A stretch of DNA of 64,000 bases. It comes from Rubrivirga marina (GTDB lineage: Bacteria > Bacteroidota > Rhodothermia > Rhodothermales > Rubricoccaceae). Below are positions 51,815 through 61,367 of this stretch, piece by piece (position 1 is the stretch's first letter; the number at the start of each line of letters is the position of its first letter). Made by a program: the position numbers and the translations under genes. A model generated the notes under the pieces. That model searched no databases. It was not told where the DNA came from and was given only the letters and a program-made list of their open reading frames with translations. Location: contig NZ_MQWD01000001.1 of the NCBI RefSeq assembly GCF_002283365.1, positions 4,410,992-4,474,991 of the forward strand, in the 5' to 3' direction.

Positions 51815-53395
51815 TTAGGCGTTGGAGTCGTCGGCGTTCGGGTCGTCCGGGATGCCGTCGTCGTCCGCGTCGCTCGCGGCGGGGCCGGCGGTCTGGACGT
51901 TGGCGTCCTGCTGGTACTGGGCCAGCTCGTGCGGCATCGCGTGGCCGTCGCCGTGGCCGTGGTAGAAGTGCGGGTCGGCCTGCGGCATCACGCCCTTGAC
52001 CTCCGCGATGGCCACCATCGGCACGAACCGGAGGAACAGGAGGAACAGCGTGAAGAACAGCCCGAACGAGCCGATGTACATCCCGAGGTCCCAGACCGTC
52101 GCCGAGTAGTAGTCCCACGACGACGGGAGGAAGTCGCGGTGGAGCGACGTGACCGTGATCACGAACCGCTCGAACCACATCCCGATGTTCGTCGTGATCG
52201 AGATGGCCATCGAGAGCCAGATCGTCCGCCGCCAGGACTTCTTCCAGAAGAGCTGCGGGAAGATGAGGTTGCAGCTCATCATGATCCAGTAGGCCCACCA
52301 GTACGGCCCCGTCGCCCGGTTCATGAAGGCGTACTGCTCGTACTCGACGCCCGAGTACCACGCCATAAAGAACTCCGTGATGTAGGCGAACCCGACCACC
52401 GTCCCCGTCACGAGGATGATGATGTTCATCTTCTCGATGTGGTCGAGCGTGATGAGGTTCTCGAGCTTGTACACCTTCCGCGCGACGAGGAGCAGCGTCT
52501 GCACCATCGCGAAGCCCGAGAAGATGGCGCCCGCGACGAAGTAGGGCGGGAAGATGGTCGTGTGCCAGCCCGGAATGATCGAGACCGCGAAGTCGAAGGA
52601 GACGACCGAGTGGACCGAGAGGACGAGCGGTGTGGCGAGGCCGGCCAGGATGAGGTAGGCCCGCTCGTAGTGGCGCCAGTGGCGGTTCGAGCCCGTCCAG
52701 CCGAGGGCGAAGAAGCCCAGGATCTTGGCCCGGAGCATCCGGCCCGCGCGCACGGCCCGGTCGCGGATCGTCGCGAGGTCGGGGATCAGGCCGACGTACC
52801 AGAAGAGCAGGGAGACCGTCCCGTAGATCGACACCGCGAACACGTCCCAGAGCAGCGGGCTCTTGAACTGCGGCCACATGGCCATCTGGTTCGGGATCGG
52901 GAGGGTGTAGTAGATGACCCACACCCGGCCGACGTGGAACGTCGGGAACAGGAGCGCACACGCGACGGCGAACAACGTCATCGCCTCGGCCGCCCGGTTG
53001 ATCGAGGTCCGCCATCGCTGGCGGAACAGGAAGAGGACGGCCGAGATGAGCGTCCCGGCGTGGCCGATGCCGACCCACCACACGAAGTTGACGATGGCCC
53101 AGCCCCAGAAGACCGGGTTCGTCAGGCCCCACACGCCCGGCCCGTTCCACACGAGGTAGGCCACGGACAGCCCGAGGATGCCGAGCGCCGTGAGCGCCGC
53201 GCCGAAGGCGAGGTACCACCCGAACGGCGTCTTCTTCTCAGTGTGGTACGCCACCATCTCGGTGACGTCGTGGAACGAGAGGTTGCCGCGGACGAGCGGG
53301 GCGTCCTCGAGCGTCATCGGCGTGCCGTCCGGGTAGGCCGGCGCGCCGTCGCCGCCGAGGCGGTCGTAAGCGGACTTGGAGGTGACGGTGGCCAC
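51815..53395 (-). CDS. actC: alternative complex III subunit ActC (NrfD-like, quinol site)
   Basis: Predicted 526 aa with GTG start and about ten helices. It is a polysulfide reductase NrfD-type membrane subunit with the quinol-binding region near the periplasmic side. Characteristic segments are [100 protein letters not shown] and the final helix [17 protein letters not shown]. The C-terminal 60 residues are soluble and acidic ([16 protein letters not shown]). It lies 12 nt downstream of actB. Confidence 0.94.
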   Translation of the reverse strand: MATVTSKSAYDRLGGDGAPAYPDGTPMTLEDAPLVRGNLSFHDVTEMVAYHTEKKTPFGWYLAFGAALTALGILGLSVAYLVWNGPGVWGLTNPVFWGWAIVNFVWWVGIGHAGTLISAVLFLFRQRWRTSINRAAEAMTLFAVACALLFPTFHVGRVWVIYYTLPIPNQMAMWPQFKSPLLWDVFAVSIYGTVSLLFWYVGLIPDLATIRDRAVRAGRMLRAKILGFFALGWTGSNRHWRHYERAYLILAGLATPLVLSVHSVVSFDFAVSIIPGWHTTIFPPYFVAGAIFSGFAMVQTLLLVARKVYKLENLITLDHIEKMNIIILVTGTVVGFAYITEFFMAWYSGVEYEQYAFMNRATGPYWWAYWIMMSCNLIFPQLFWKKSWRRTIWLSMAISITTNIGMWFERFVITVTSLHRDFLPSSWDYYSATVWDLGMYIGSFGLFFTLFLLFLRFVPMVAIAEVKGVMPQADPHFYHGHGDGHAMPHELAQYQQDANVQTAGPAASDADDDGIPDDPNADDSNA

Positions 53396-53407
53396 AGTCG
53401 TTGGGTC

Positions 53408-56400
53408 TTAGGCTTCGGCTTCCGCGTCGGCCGCGTGCGCCTCGGGGGCGCCGTGGCCGTGCTCGACGGCGTCGAACGGCGTCGCGAGGCCCGGGTGCGG
53501 GTTCCGCAGGCGGGCGAGGTAGGTCAGGCGCGGCTTGACGGCCAGCTCCGCGAGGAGCGCGTAGTTCCGCGGGCTCGTCTTGCTCCGGCTCACGGCGCTG
53601 CCGGCGTTGCGGAGGTCGCCGAACACGATGGCGTCGGCCGGGCACGCCTGCTGGCAGGCCGTGACGACCTCGCCGTCTTCAAGGGGGCGGTCCTCGATGT
53701 GCGCGTACTGCTGCGCCTGGCGGATCCGCTGGACGCAGAACGTGCACTTCTCCATCACGCCGCGGTAGCGGACCGTGACGTACGGGTTCGACTGCATCTG
53801 GACCTCCGTCGGGAGCGTCTTGGTCCAGTTGTAGAAGTTGTACCGGCGGACCTTGTAGGGGCAGTTGTTGGCGCAGTACCGGGTCCCGATGCACCGGTTG
53901 TACGTCATCTCGTTGAGCCCGTCCGGCGAGTGCGCGGTCGCGTTGACCGGGCAAACCTGCTCGCACGGCGCGTTCTCGCAGTGGACACACATCATCGGCT
54001 GCGGGACCATGCCCGGGTCCGACTCGTCGGCGCCGACGTAGTAGCGGTCGAGGCGGAGCCAGTGCATCTCGCGGCCGCGTGCGACCTGGTCCTTGCCCAC
54101 GACCGGCACGTTGTTCTCGGCCTGACAGGCGACGACGCACGCGTTGCACCCGGTGCACGCGTTGAGGTCGACCGTCATGCCCCACTGGTTCTCGGAGTAG
54201 AGCCAGTCGCCGATGGCGGGGTCCTCGGAGGCCGCGTTGTCGTCGCCCCAGAGCGGGTCGAAGTTTTCCCAGGGCGTGTCCTCGACGTAGTGGTCCTCGA
54301 TCTTGGCGAAGGCCGGGTCCGCGAGGTACTCCTCGACGGTCGCCGAGCGGACGATGGCCCGGCCCTCCATCTGGCCGTGGTCCTGCGTGCTCGCCAGGAG
54401 GTAGTCGTCGGCGACCTCCTCGATGTCGACGCCCGGGAGGACGGCGGTGTTGGCGAGCGACCGGCACCGCTCGACGCGGGCCGAGGGCGCTCCGGAGGAG
54501 AGCTCGGCGCCGACGAACGCCGAGATCGTCCCGGCGCGGTACACGTCGGTGTCGACGCTGCCCGGCCGGAGCCACCGGTTGATCCGCCCGAACACGTTCA
54601 TGTCCTCGATCTCCCGGTCGGTCGCGAGGTCGCGGCCGTAGCCGAGGAACGCCGTGATCGAGTCGTCGGGGTGGCCCGGCTGGACCCATACGGGCAGTTC
54701 GACGGGCGTCCCGGCGGCGGTCGTGATGCGGATGACGCGGGCGTAGTTCTTCCCGGCGTCGAGGGCCGTGCCCTCGAACTGGTCGTCGTGGTCCTCGTCG
54801 AAGCGGGTCTCCGCGTCGAGCCCGAGCCGGACGGCCGTGCGAGGCGAGATGAGGGCGGCGGGGTCCCAGGTCAGCTTCGTGACCGGGTGCGGCGCCTCCT
54901 GCATCCACGACACGTTCGAGAACGCGCCGTCGTAGAGCGTCGGACTGAGGCGAGTGACGAGCTCGATGGCCCCCTCCGTCGGCGGCTCGAGGCCGGAGAG
55001 GTCGGCGGTGCCGCCGCCCGCCCCGATGGAAGCGAAGGCCGTGTCGGCGACGAACCCGTCGTGGAGGGCCGTCCGCCAGGCGGTCTCAAAGCCGCCGCCG
55101 AGCCGCTGGCGCCACGCCTGCCGGAGCAGGTCGTAGCCGGCGTTGTTGCGGCCGGTCGCGAGCGTGTTGAGGACCTCGAGGTCCGAGTGGGCGTCGGCGT
55201 AGAGCGGGGCGATGAGCGGCTGGACGACGGACAGCGTGCCGTCGTAGGCGCGGGCGTCGCCCCAGCTCTCGAGGTAGTGGGCGCTGGGGAGGTGCCACGT
55301 CGCGCGCTGGCCCGTCTCGTCGCGGTAGAGCCCGTGGTGGATCGAGACCGGGACGCTCGCGAGGGCCGCCTCGAACTGGAGCTCGGCCGGGAGGCTGTAC
55401 ACCGGGTTCGTGCCCAGCATCAGGAGCACGTCGACGTCGCCGGCCGCCATGTCGCGGACGAGTTCGACGAGTTGCGGGCCGACCGGCTCGACCGGCTCCG
55501 CGCCGGTGGCGAGGTACTCGACCACGCCGCCGCCGAACTGTCCGTTGAGGGCCGCGGCGAGCGCGTGGACCTGCGGCGGCTGCGTCGGGCCGGCGACGAA
55601 GGCGGCAGCCCCGCCCGCGGCCCGGACGTCCTGGACGATGGCGTCGATGAACGGCTGCATCTCGGCCGAGACCGAGGCGCGCGCGCCGGTCCCGACGCCC
55701 AGCCCCTGGGCGATCGCGGCGGCCACGAACGGGACCGCGCCGGCCTTCACGGCCTTTCGGTGGTCGGCCATCCCGCCCGTCATCGTCATCGTCGACTCGA
55801 TGGCGTAGAGCCGCGACATCGAGCCGCGCTCGTCGACGCGGCGGGAGGCGGCGTACTGGCGGTTGTTCCAGACCGTGTTCGGGTCCTCGGCGCCGAGGAA
55901 GTCGGCGTCGAGGGAGACGATCACGTCCGCCTCGGCGAAGCGGTAGAGCGGGCGGGCCGGCTGGCCGAGCGCCTGCTGCGTGCCGAGCGCCTGGTAGTCG
56001 TCGAGGTGGGCGCCGAGCGTGATCCAGCGGGCGCCGGGGTAGGCCGCCTCGAACCGGGCGCGGAGCGCGTCGGCCGTCGGCGAGGCCGAGGGCTCGGCGA
56101 GGACGGCGACGGAGAGCTCGCCGGCGCGGAGGCGGAGGCGGCTGGCCTCGGCCACGAACGCGCCCCAGTCGGCGCGGGCGGGCGCGGCCTCGCCGCGCGT
56201 CCAGACGTGGCGGCTCCGGTCCGGGTCGTAGAGCTGGAGGACGGAGGCCTGCGCGAAGATGTCGGTCGAGCCGCCGGAGACCGGGTGCTCGGGGTTGCCC
56301 TCGACCTTCGTCGGCCGGCCCTCGTGGCTCTGCACGAGGAGCGCGCGCCCGACGCCGCCGAGCGTCATCGACGTGGCGTAGTAGTTGGGCACGCCCGGGA

Positions 56401-56677
56401 CCACGTCCTCGGGCTTGCGGGCGTAGGGCAGAATCGTCTCGACGGGCCGGCGGCAGCCGGTCATGCCGGCGAGCGCGGCGCTGGCGCCCATGACCTTGAG
56501 GAACGACCGGCGGCTGGTGCCCGCGTCGGCCTCGGTCACGGGGTCGAGGAACTCGCGGGAGGCGTCGGCGGCGGGCTGGCCGGGGCGGCTGCGCCAGGTG
56601 GGCGCCTGGCCCGCGGCGGCCTGGGCGTCTTCGTCGACCGCGCGGTCTGCGGCACTCAGGACGTCGAGCTCGATCAT
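53408..56677 (-). CDS. actB: alternative complex III subunit ActB (Tat, molybdopterin-like and Fe-S domains)
   Basis: Predicted 1089 aa. A twin-arginine signal (SRRSFLKVMGASAALAGMTGC, about residues 57-77) could also be lipidated at the final Cys. A long molybdopterin-oxidoreductase-like domain (about 80-830) follows; in ACIII this domain lacks a molybdenum cofactor. The C-terminal part binds Fe-S clusters, seen in NACTGCNACVVACQ, VHCENAPCEQVCPVNA, NRCIGTRYCANNCPYK and KCTFCVQRI with ACQQACPADA. It would pass electrons from quinol-linked sites to the cytochromes. It is the largest gene of the locus and lies 87 nt after actA. Confidence 0.95.
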   Translation of the reverse strand: MIELDVLSAADRAVDEDAQAAAGQAPTWRSRPGQPAADASREFLDPVTEADAGTSRRSFLKVMGASAALAGMTGCRRPVETILPYARKPEDVVPGVPNYYATSMTLGGVGRALLVQSHEGRPTKVEGNPEHPVSGGSTDIFAQASVLQLYDPDRSRHVWTRGEAAPARADWGAFVAEASRLRLRAGELSVAVLAEPSASPTADALRARFEAAYPGARWITLGAHLDDYQALGTQQALGQPARPLYRFAEADVIVSLDADFLGAEDPNTVWNNRQYAASRRVDERGSMSRLYAIESTMTMTGGMADHRKAVKAGAVPFVAAAIAQGLGVGTGARASVSAEMQPFIDAIVQDVRAAGGAAAFVAGPTQPPQVHALAAALNGQFGGGVVEYLATGAEPVEPVGPQLVELVRDMAAGDVDVLLMLGTNPVYSLPAELQFEAALASVPVSIHHGLYRDETGQRATWHLPSAHYLESWGDARAYDGTLSVVQPLIAPLYADAHSDLEVLNTLATGRNNAGYDLLRQAWRQRLGGGFETAWRTALHDGFVADTAFASIGAGGGTADLSGLEPPTEGAIELVTRLSPTLYDGAFSNVSWMQEAPHPVTKLTWDPAALISPRTAVRLGLDAETRFDEDHDDQFEGTALDAGKNYARVIRITTAAGTPVELPVWVQPGHPDDSITAFLGYGRDLATDREIEDMNVFGRINRWLRPGSVDTDVYRAGTISAFVGAELSSGAPSARVERCRSLANTAVLPGVDIEEVADDYLLASTQDHGQMEGRAIVRSATVEEYLADPAFAKIEDHYVEDTPWENFDPLWGDDNAASEDPAIGDWLYSENQWGMTVDLNACTGCNACVVACQAENNVPVVGKDQVARGREMHWLRLDRYYVGADESDPGMVPQPMMCVHCENAPCEQVCPVNATAHSPDGLNEMTYNRCIGTRYCANNCPYKVRRYNFYNWTKTLPTEVQMQSNPYVTVRYRGVMEKCTFCVQRIRQAQQYAHIEDRPLEDGEVVTACQQACPADAIVFGDLRNAGSAVSRSKTSPRNYALLAELAVKPRLTYLARLRNPHPGLATPFDAVEHGHGAPEAHAADAEAEA

Positions 56678-56684
56678 TGGGGTG

Positions 56685-56764
56685 AGTTCAGTGTTCGGAG
56701 TTCAGGGTTCGGAGTCCGGGGTCGTTCGAGCGGAAACGCTGAACGCCGAACTCCCAACTCCGCA
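56685..56764. repeat. GTTCGGAGT-rich repeat between actA and actB
   Basis: The gap contains tandem units of the type (A)GTTC(A/G)G(A/G)GTT and, further on, the inverse form (GAACGCCGAACTCCC), so it can fold on itself. Its base pattern is less GC-rich than the flanking genes. It looks like a small dispersed repeat inserted between two coupled subunit genes. Confidence 0.5.
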
Positions 56765-57418
56765 CTAGTAATGGCAGGCCGAGCAGTTCTGGGGGGGCTT
56801 GATCCCCTCCCGCTCGATTCGCTCTCGGTTCTGCTGGATGTCGGCCTCGGTCATCTGCTCGAGGTAGCCCATCTGGGTCACGAGCGCCGGGTCGCGGAGG
56901 TGGTCCTCCGGCTGACGGTGGCACTCGAGGCACCAGCCCATCGACAGCGGCTCGGCCTGGTAGACGACCTCCATCTGGTCGATCCGCCCGTGGCAGCTCT
57001 CGCACCCGACGCCGACGTTGACGTGGGCGGCGTGGCTGAACTGGGCGTAGTCCGGGACGTGGTGGATCTTGACCCACTCGATCGGGACGCCCGTGGCCCA
57101 GCTCTCGCGGACCGGCAGAAGCGCGGCCGACTCGGTCTTGACGACGCCGTGGCAGTTCATGCACGTCTGCGTCGGGGGCACGTTGGCGTGCGGGCTCTGC
57201 TCGACGTGGTTGTGGCAGTACCGGCAGTCCATCCCGAGCTGGCCGGCGTGGAGCGCGTGGCTGTACGGGACCGGCTGCTCCGGCGCGTACCCGACCTCAT
57301 AAAACTCGGGCGAGAGGTAGTACCAGACGAACGCGACGAGGAGGAGTCCACCGCCGAGCGCTCCGAACAGAGTCACCGTCGGGAGCGCGTTGGCGCGACG
57401 CGGGAAAAGCTGAGGCAT
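56765..57418 (-). CDS. actA: alternative complex III subunit ActA (pentaheme cytochrome c)
   Basis: Predicted 217 aa. One N-terminal anchor helix (about residues 12-32) precedes five heme motifs: CRYCH, CMNCH, CESCH, CLECH and CSACH at the very C-terminus, with additional His ligands (VPYSHALH, FSHAAHVNVG). This is the expected five-heme composition of ActA. The ATG at 57418 is chosen because it gives the anchor at the right place. It leads the act-cox operon. A candidate -7 box lies 49 nt upstream. Confidence 0.95.
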   Translation of the reverse strand: MPQLFPRRANALPTVTLFGALGGGLLLVAFVWYYLSPEFYEVGYAPEQPVPYSHALHAGQLGMDCRYCHNHVEQSPHANVPPTQTCMNCHGVVKTESAALLPVRESWATGVPIEWVKIHHVPDYAQFSHAAHVNVGVGCESCHGRIDQMEVVYQAEPLSMGWCLECHRQPEDHLRDPALVTQMGYLEQMTEADIQQNRERIEREGIKPPQNCSACHY

Positions 57419-57466
57419 GACCGCTGGGTGAGGAGGCCCCGACGACAACGAGCAGAGGGGCGCTCG

Positions 57467-57474
57467 CGAAAGTA
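57467..57474 (-). promoter_or_regulatory. candidate -7 box for the act-cox operon
   Basis: On the - strand TACTTTCG matches TAnnTTTG at all but one fixed position and lies about 49 nt before the actA ATG. No TTG was found at the right spacing. It shares the TAnnTTCG form with the candidates before tRNA-Glu and the DUF2723 gene. Confidence 0.35.
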
Positions 57475-57509
57475 GATCGACGGGGAGAGGGGCCCGGCGA
57501 AGATAGGTC

Positions 57510-57544
57510 GAAAGGCCGGCCTGGAAGGCCAGGAACGGCCTTTC
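57510..57544. repeat. nested hairpin in the MATE-act intergenic gap
   Basis: GAAAGGCC pairs with GGCCTTTC across a loop holding a second stem (CCTGG with CCAGG). It lies upstream of both actA and the MATE gene's 3' end, and its outer arms are rich in A and T at the tips. It may be a terminator for one side or an RNA structure of the act leader. Confidence 0.4.
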
Positions 57545-57631
57545 CGGCGCTCAGGATCGCCCTCACGCTCCCGATCGCCGGACGGCCCATCTCCGTCCGC
57601 TCCCCAAGGATAGCCACACTCGCCGGACGTT

Positions 57632-59008
57632 TCAGGCCGAACGGAGAGCGGCCCGCCTCGTCCGCCGCGCGAACCGGGCGGAGAGCCCGACGGCGGCGGT
57701 CGCCAGCCCGAGCGTGAGCCCCCACCACAGCCCGGGCGCCCCCAGGCCCATCCCGAGGCCGAGCGTCCCGCCCACCGTCAGACCGACGCCCCAGTACGAG
57801 AACGCCGCGATGAGCATCGGCACGCGGGTGTCTTTGAGGCCGCGGAGCGCGCCCGCGACGGACGCCTGGACGCCGTCGAACAACTGGAACACGGCGGCCA
57901 CGCCGAGGAGCCCCGCGGCGAGGGCGGCCACCTCGGGCTGCGGGGCGCGCCCGGCGTAGATCCAGATCACGGCCTCGGGCTTCAGCCAAAACAGAAGCGC
58001 GGAGCACGTCATGAACGCCGCTCCGAGCGCGGTCGCGGTCCACCCCGCCCGCCGAGCGCCGTCGGGGTCGCCCTTCCCAGCCGCCTGCCCCACGCGGATC
58101 GCGCCGGCCATCCCGATCCCGAGAGGCACCATGAACGCGACGCTCGCGGCGTTGAGCGCGATCTGGTGGGCCGCCAGCGCCACCTCGTAGTTCGGCAGGC
58201 GGCCGACGAGGAGCGTCGCCGCAGCGAAGATGCCGGACTCGAGCCCGAACCCGACGCCGATCGGCCACCCGAGGCGGAACAGGGCGCCGAGCGCTTCGGG
58301 ATCCGGCCGCCGGAGCCCGACGAACACGCGGAACCGCGCGAGCGCGCCGGTCCGCACGATCGCGGCGAGGGCGACGAACATGAGCGTCGTCGTGATCGCC
58401 GAGCTCCACCCGGTCCCGACGACGCCCAGCTCGGGCAGCCCCCACGCCCCGAACATCAGCCCGTAGTTGAGCACGGCGTTGGCAGCCACGCCGACGAGCG
58501 TGACGGCGAGGACGGGCCGCGGCCGGGCGTCGCCCTCGCAGAGCCCGCGGAGGGCCGTGAACCACAGGTTCGGGACGAACCCCCAGCGCATCGCGTCGAG
58601 GTAGTCGCCCGCGAGCGCGGCCGTGTCGGGCGCTTGACCGGTCGCGAGGAGCAGGTCCTCTGAGAACCCGAGGCCGACGGTCAGCGGGACGCCCAGGATC
58701 AGCGCGAGCCACAGGCCCTGGCGAGCCCCGCGCGCGGCGGCCTCGGTGTCGCCGGCGCCGACGGCCTGCGCGACGGTCGGCTGGACGGCCACGAGCACGC
58801 CGACGCAGATGAGCGCGAGCGTGAAATACGTCGTCGAGCCGAGCACGATGGCCGCGAGGGCTTCGGTCCCCAGCCGGCCGACCATCACGACGTCCACGAA
58901 GCCCATCGACATCTGGGCCAGTTGGACGAGGACGATGGGGACGGCGAGCGCGAGCGTGGCACGGACCTCGACGCCAAGCGCCGGGCCGCCGGGCGACAAG
59001 GCGGACAT
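57632..59008 (-). CDS. MATE-family efflux transporter (NorM-like)
   Basis: Predicted 458 aa with about twelve helices, the family size. The two internally related halves start with LALAVPIVLVQLAQMSMGFVDVVMVGRLGTEALAAI and, in the second half, LFRLGWPIGVGFGLESGIFAAATLLVGRL. MATE hallmarks are VQPTVAQAVGAGD and VPLGIGMAGAIRVGQAAGKGD. It should export cationic compounds in exchange for protons or sodium. The substrate is unknown. It is on the same strand as the act operon but upstream of it with its own 126-nt gap before the next gene. Confidence 0.92.
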   Translation of the reverse strand: MSALSPGGPALGVEVRATLALAVPIVLVQLAQMSMGFVDVVMVGRLGTEALAAIVLGSTTYFTLALICVGVLVAVQPTVAQAVGAGDTEAAARGARQGLWLALILGVPLTVGLGFSEDLLLATGQAPDTAALAGDYLDAMRWGFVPNLWFTALRGLCEGDARPRPVLAVTLVGVAANAVLNYGLMFGAWGLPELGVVGTGWSSAITTTLMFVALAAIVRTGALARFRVFVGLRRPDPEALGALFRLGWPIGVGFGLESGIFAAATLLVGRLPNYEVALAAHQIALNAASVAFMVPLGIGMAGAIRVGQAAGKGDPDGARRAGWTATALGAAFMTCSALLFWLKPEAVIWIYAGRAPQPEVAALAAGLLGVAAVFQLFDGVQASVAGALRGLKDTRVPMLIAAFSYWGVGLTVGGTLGLGMGLGAPGLWWGLTLGLATAAVGLSARFARRTRRAALRSA

Positions 59009-59134
59009 GGGCGGTCGGGGGACGGGCGCCCAAGCTACCGGCCACGGGCCCCCGGCTCCCGTTCATACCGGGGGATTCGCCATTAACCACATCCTGACTG
59101 GCGGCCCGGCCTGGGCGCCCTATACTCAGCCCCG

Positions 59135-61264
59135 ATGCACCCCGCACCCGTCACCCCCCGCACCACGGCCGCGGCCGTCGACGTCTCGGTCGTGATCGTG
59201 ACGTACAACGTGCGGGAGTTCTTGGAGCAGGCGCTCCGCTCGGTCGAGCGTGCCAGCGCCGGCCTCGAGGTCGAGACGTGGGTGGTCGACAACGACTCGG
59301 CCGACGGGTCGGTCGAGATGGTCCGCGAACGGTTCCCCGACGTCCGGCTCGTCGCGAACGAGGAGAACGTCGGGTTCGCGACGGCCAACAACCAAGCCAT
59401 CCGCGAGGCCGCCGGGCGCTACGTCCTCGTCCTCAACCCCGACACGATTCTCCAGGAGGACACGCTCCGCCGGCTCGTCGCCTTCATGGACGCGCACCCG
59501 GACGCCGGGGCCGTGGGCTGCCGCATCCTCAACCCCGACGGGACGTTCGCGCCCGAGAGCCGCCGGGCCTTCCCGACGCCGGCCGTCGCGTTCTACCGCA
59601 TCGCGGGCCTGAGCAAGCTGTTCCCCCAGAGCCCGACGTTCGGCCGCTACAACCTCACGTACCTCCCGGTCGACGAGGTCTGCGAGGTCGACGCCCTCAG
59701 CGGTTCGTGCATGATGGTCCGGAAGGACGCGGTCCTCCCGGGGCAAGGGGACAGGGGGCATGAGGCCGGCCGCGGAGACGGCGCCGCGTCCCCCACTCCT
59801 CATCTCCCATCCCCGCAGGTCGCGGGGCTGCTGGACGAGGACTTCTTCATGTACGGGGAGGACCTCGACTGGTGCTACCGGATCCAGCAGGCGGGCTGGC
59901 GGATCTACTACACGCCGGACACGCAGATCGTCCACTACAAGGGCGAGAGCACGAAGAAGGGCGACCTCCGGTACGTCCTGCTCTTCTACGGGGCGATGCT
60001 CCGGTTCGTGGAGAAGCACGTGGCGCAGCAGGAGGGCGCGGGCGTGCTGGACCGGCTCGCCTCGGGCCTGCTCGCAGTGGGGCTGCGGCTCGGGATCGTG
60101 GCGCGGGCCGCGATCGCGGCGCTGGGGCGGATCGGGCGGACGGTGGCCGCGCCGGCGACCGACGCCGCCCTCGCGTGGGTCGGGCTCGGGGCGACGGCGC
60201 TCGCCTGGAGCCGCGTCGACGGGTTCGCCTTCGAGGCCGGCTACTACGGGCTCGTGCTGCCGGCCTACGCCGTCGCGCTCGTCGCCGCCATCGGGCTGGC
60301 GGGCGGGTACCGGCGGGCCGGGCGGGCGCTCCGGCCGGTGCTGGCCGGCGCCGGGTTGGCGGGCCTCGCCGTGGCCGCTCTCTCCTACTTTGTCCCCACG
60401 CTCGCCTTCAGCCGCGCGGTCGTCGGGCTCGGGCTTGTGGTCGCGGCGGCCCTCCTGCTGGCCCGGCGGATCGGGCGGCGGGCGGCGCGGCGCGTCCCGC
60501 GCTCGGCACTCCTCGTGGGCGCCGGCGCCGAGGCCGAGCGGCTCCAGCGGCTCCTCGACGAGCACGTCCGCGGGAGCGCCGTGCTCGGCTACGTCGCCGA
60601 GGCGGACGAGGACGGCGTGGCCCTCCCCCGCCTCGGACGGCCCCGCCAGCTCCGTGACCTCGCCCGCCTCCACGGCGCCGACGACGTCGTGTTCGCAGCC
60701 GACAGCCTGACCAACACGGCCATCCTCGACGGGATGCGCGCGCTCCGCGACCTCCCGGTCCAGCTCAAGATCCTGGCCTCCGGCCGCGATCGGATCATCG
60801 GGAAGGCGTCCGTCGAGGACTACGCGGCTCCGCTCCAGGCCGCCGAGCGGACCGTCGCCCCGCTCCGTCCGGCGTGGACGCGCCGCGTCGTCGAGGTCCC
60901 GGTGGCCTCGGCCGTCCTCTTGCTGAGCCCCGCGCTCCGATTGGCCGCCCGGTTCCGCCCGACCCCTCGGCTCCGTCGGCTCGCCGCGATGGCCACCCGG
61001 ATGCCGGGAGTTCTCGCCGGCCACCTCGCGCTCGTCGGCTACGACGCCGCCGGGACGCATCCCCCGCCCGCGTGGGGCCTGTTGCCGGGCGTCGTCTCGG
61101 TCCTCGACACGCGCGCCGCGCGGCCCCAAACGATCGCCGAGGCCCACCGGGCGTACTGGTTCTACGCGCGCCACCAGTCGACGTGGCTCGACGTCGAGAT
61201 CCTCCTCCGCGCGCTGTGGGCGGCCGGGGAGGCCACCGACCGCGGACGACGGACGCCGGCGTAG
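59135..61264 (+). CDS. GT2 glycosyltransferase fused to a degenerate WbaP-like phosphoglycosyltransferase
   Basis: Predicted 709 aa. Residues 16-280 are a GT2 transferase ([59 protein letters not shown]), of the rhamnosyltransferase WbbL type. Residues about 300-455 contain four helices, then a Rossmann-like segment ([18 protein letters not shown], then [12 protein letters not shown]), both as in the N-terminal half of polyprenyl-phosphate sugar-1-phosphate transferases. The end ([34 protein letters not shown]) matches the tail of that enzyme class, but the catalytic stretch with KFRTM and the acidic pair is missing. A 28-residue insertion (residues 201-228) interrupts the GT2 part. I infer an active GT2 and an inactive scaffold. 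Confidence 0.8.
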   Translation: MHPAPVTPRTTAAAVDVSVVIVTYNVREFLEQALRSVERASAGLEVETWVVDNDSADGSVEMVRERFPDVRLVANEENVGFATANNQAIREAAGRYVLVLNPDTILQEDTLRRLVAFMDAHPDAGAVGCRILNPDGTFAPESRRAFPTPAVAFYRIAGLSKLFPQSPTFGRYNLTYLPVDEVCEVDALSGSCMMVRKDAVLPGQGDRGHEAGRGDGAASPTPHLPSPQVAGLLDEDFFMYGEDLDWCYRIQQAGWRIYYTPDTQIVHYKGESTKKGDLRYVLLFYGAMLRFVEKHVAQQEGAGVLDRLASGLLAVGLRLGIVARAAIAALGRIGRTVAAPATDAALAWVGLGATALAWSRVDGFAFEAGYYGLVLPAYAVALVAAIGLAGGYRRAGRALRPVLAGAGLAGLAVAALSYFVPTLAFSRAVVGLGLVVAAALLLARRIGRRAARRVPRSALLVGAGAEAERLQRLLDEHVRGSAVLGYVAEADEDGVALPRLGRPRQLRDLARLHGADDVVFAADSLTNTAILDGMRALRDLPVQLKILASGRDRIIGKASVEDYAAPLQAAERTVAPLRPAWTRRVVEVPVASAVLLLSPALRLAARFRPTPRLRRLAAMATRMPGVLAGHLALVGYDAAGTHPPPAWGLLPGVVSVLDTRAARPQTIAEAHRAYWFYARHQSTWLDVEILLRALWAAGEATDRGRRTPA

Positions 61265-61289
61265 GCCCGCGCGTCCGAACCGGGGCTCT

Positions 61290-61309
61290 CCGCCTCGGCA
61301 CCGAGGCGG
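61290..61309. repeat. dispersed palindrome copy before accA
   Basis: CCGCCTCGG-CA-CCGAGGCGG, identical to the copy at 40781, with an outer GGCTC/GAGCC pair (61284-61288 and 61313-61317). It follows the glycosyltransferase stop by 25 nt. Confidence 0.75.
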
Positions 61310-61367
61310 GCGGAGCCGAGCCGCACGGGGCGGCGAACCTCCGGCGCGGGAGGCGGTACCTTGCGGC

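Noticed and set aside
51770-57475. 1901-residue + strand open frame opposite the act genes
   Set aside because: It is antisense to actA-actD, rich in Arg, Glu, Val and Gly with no domain signature. Long stop-free antisense frames are expected in sequence with this GC content.
57644-57660. GCCCGCCTCGTCCGCC near the MATE 3' end
   Set aside because: It looks like the start of a palindrome copy but the second arm is missing and the bases encode the C-terminus of the transporter.
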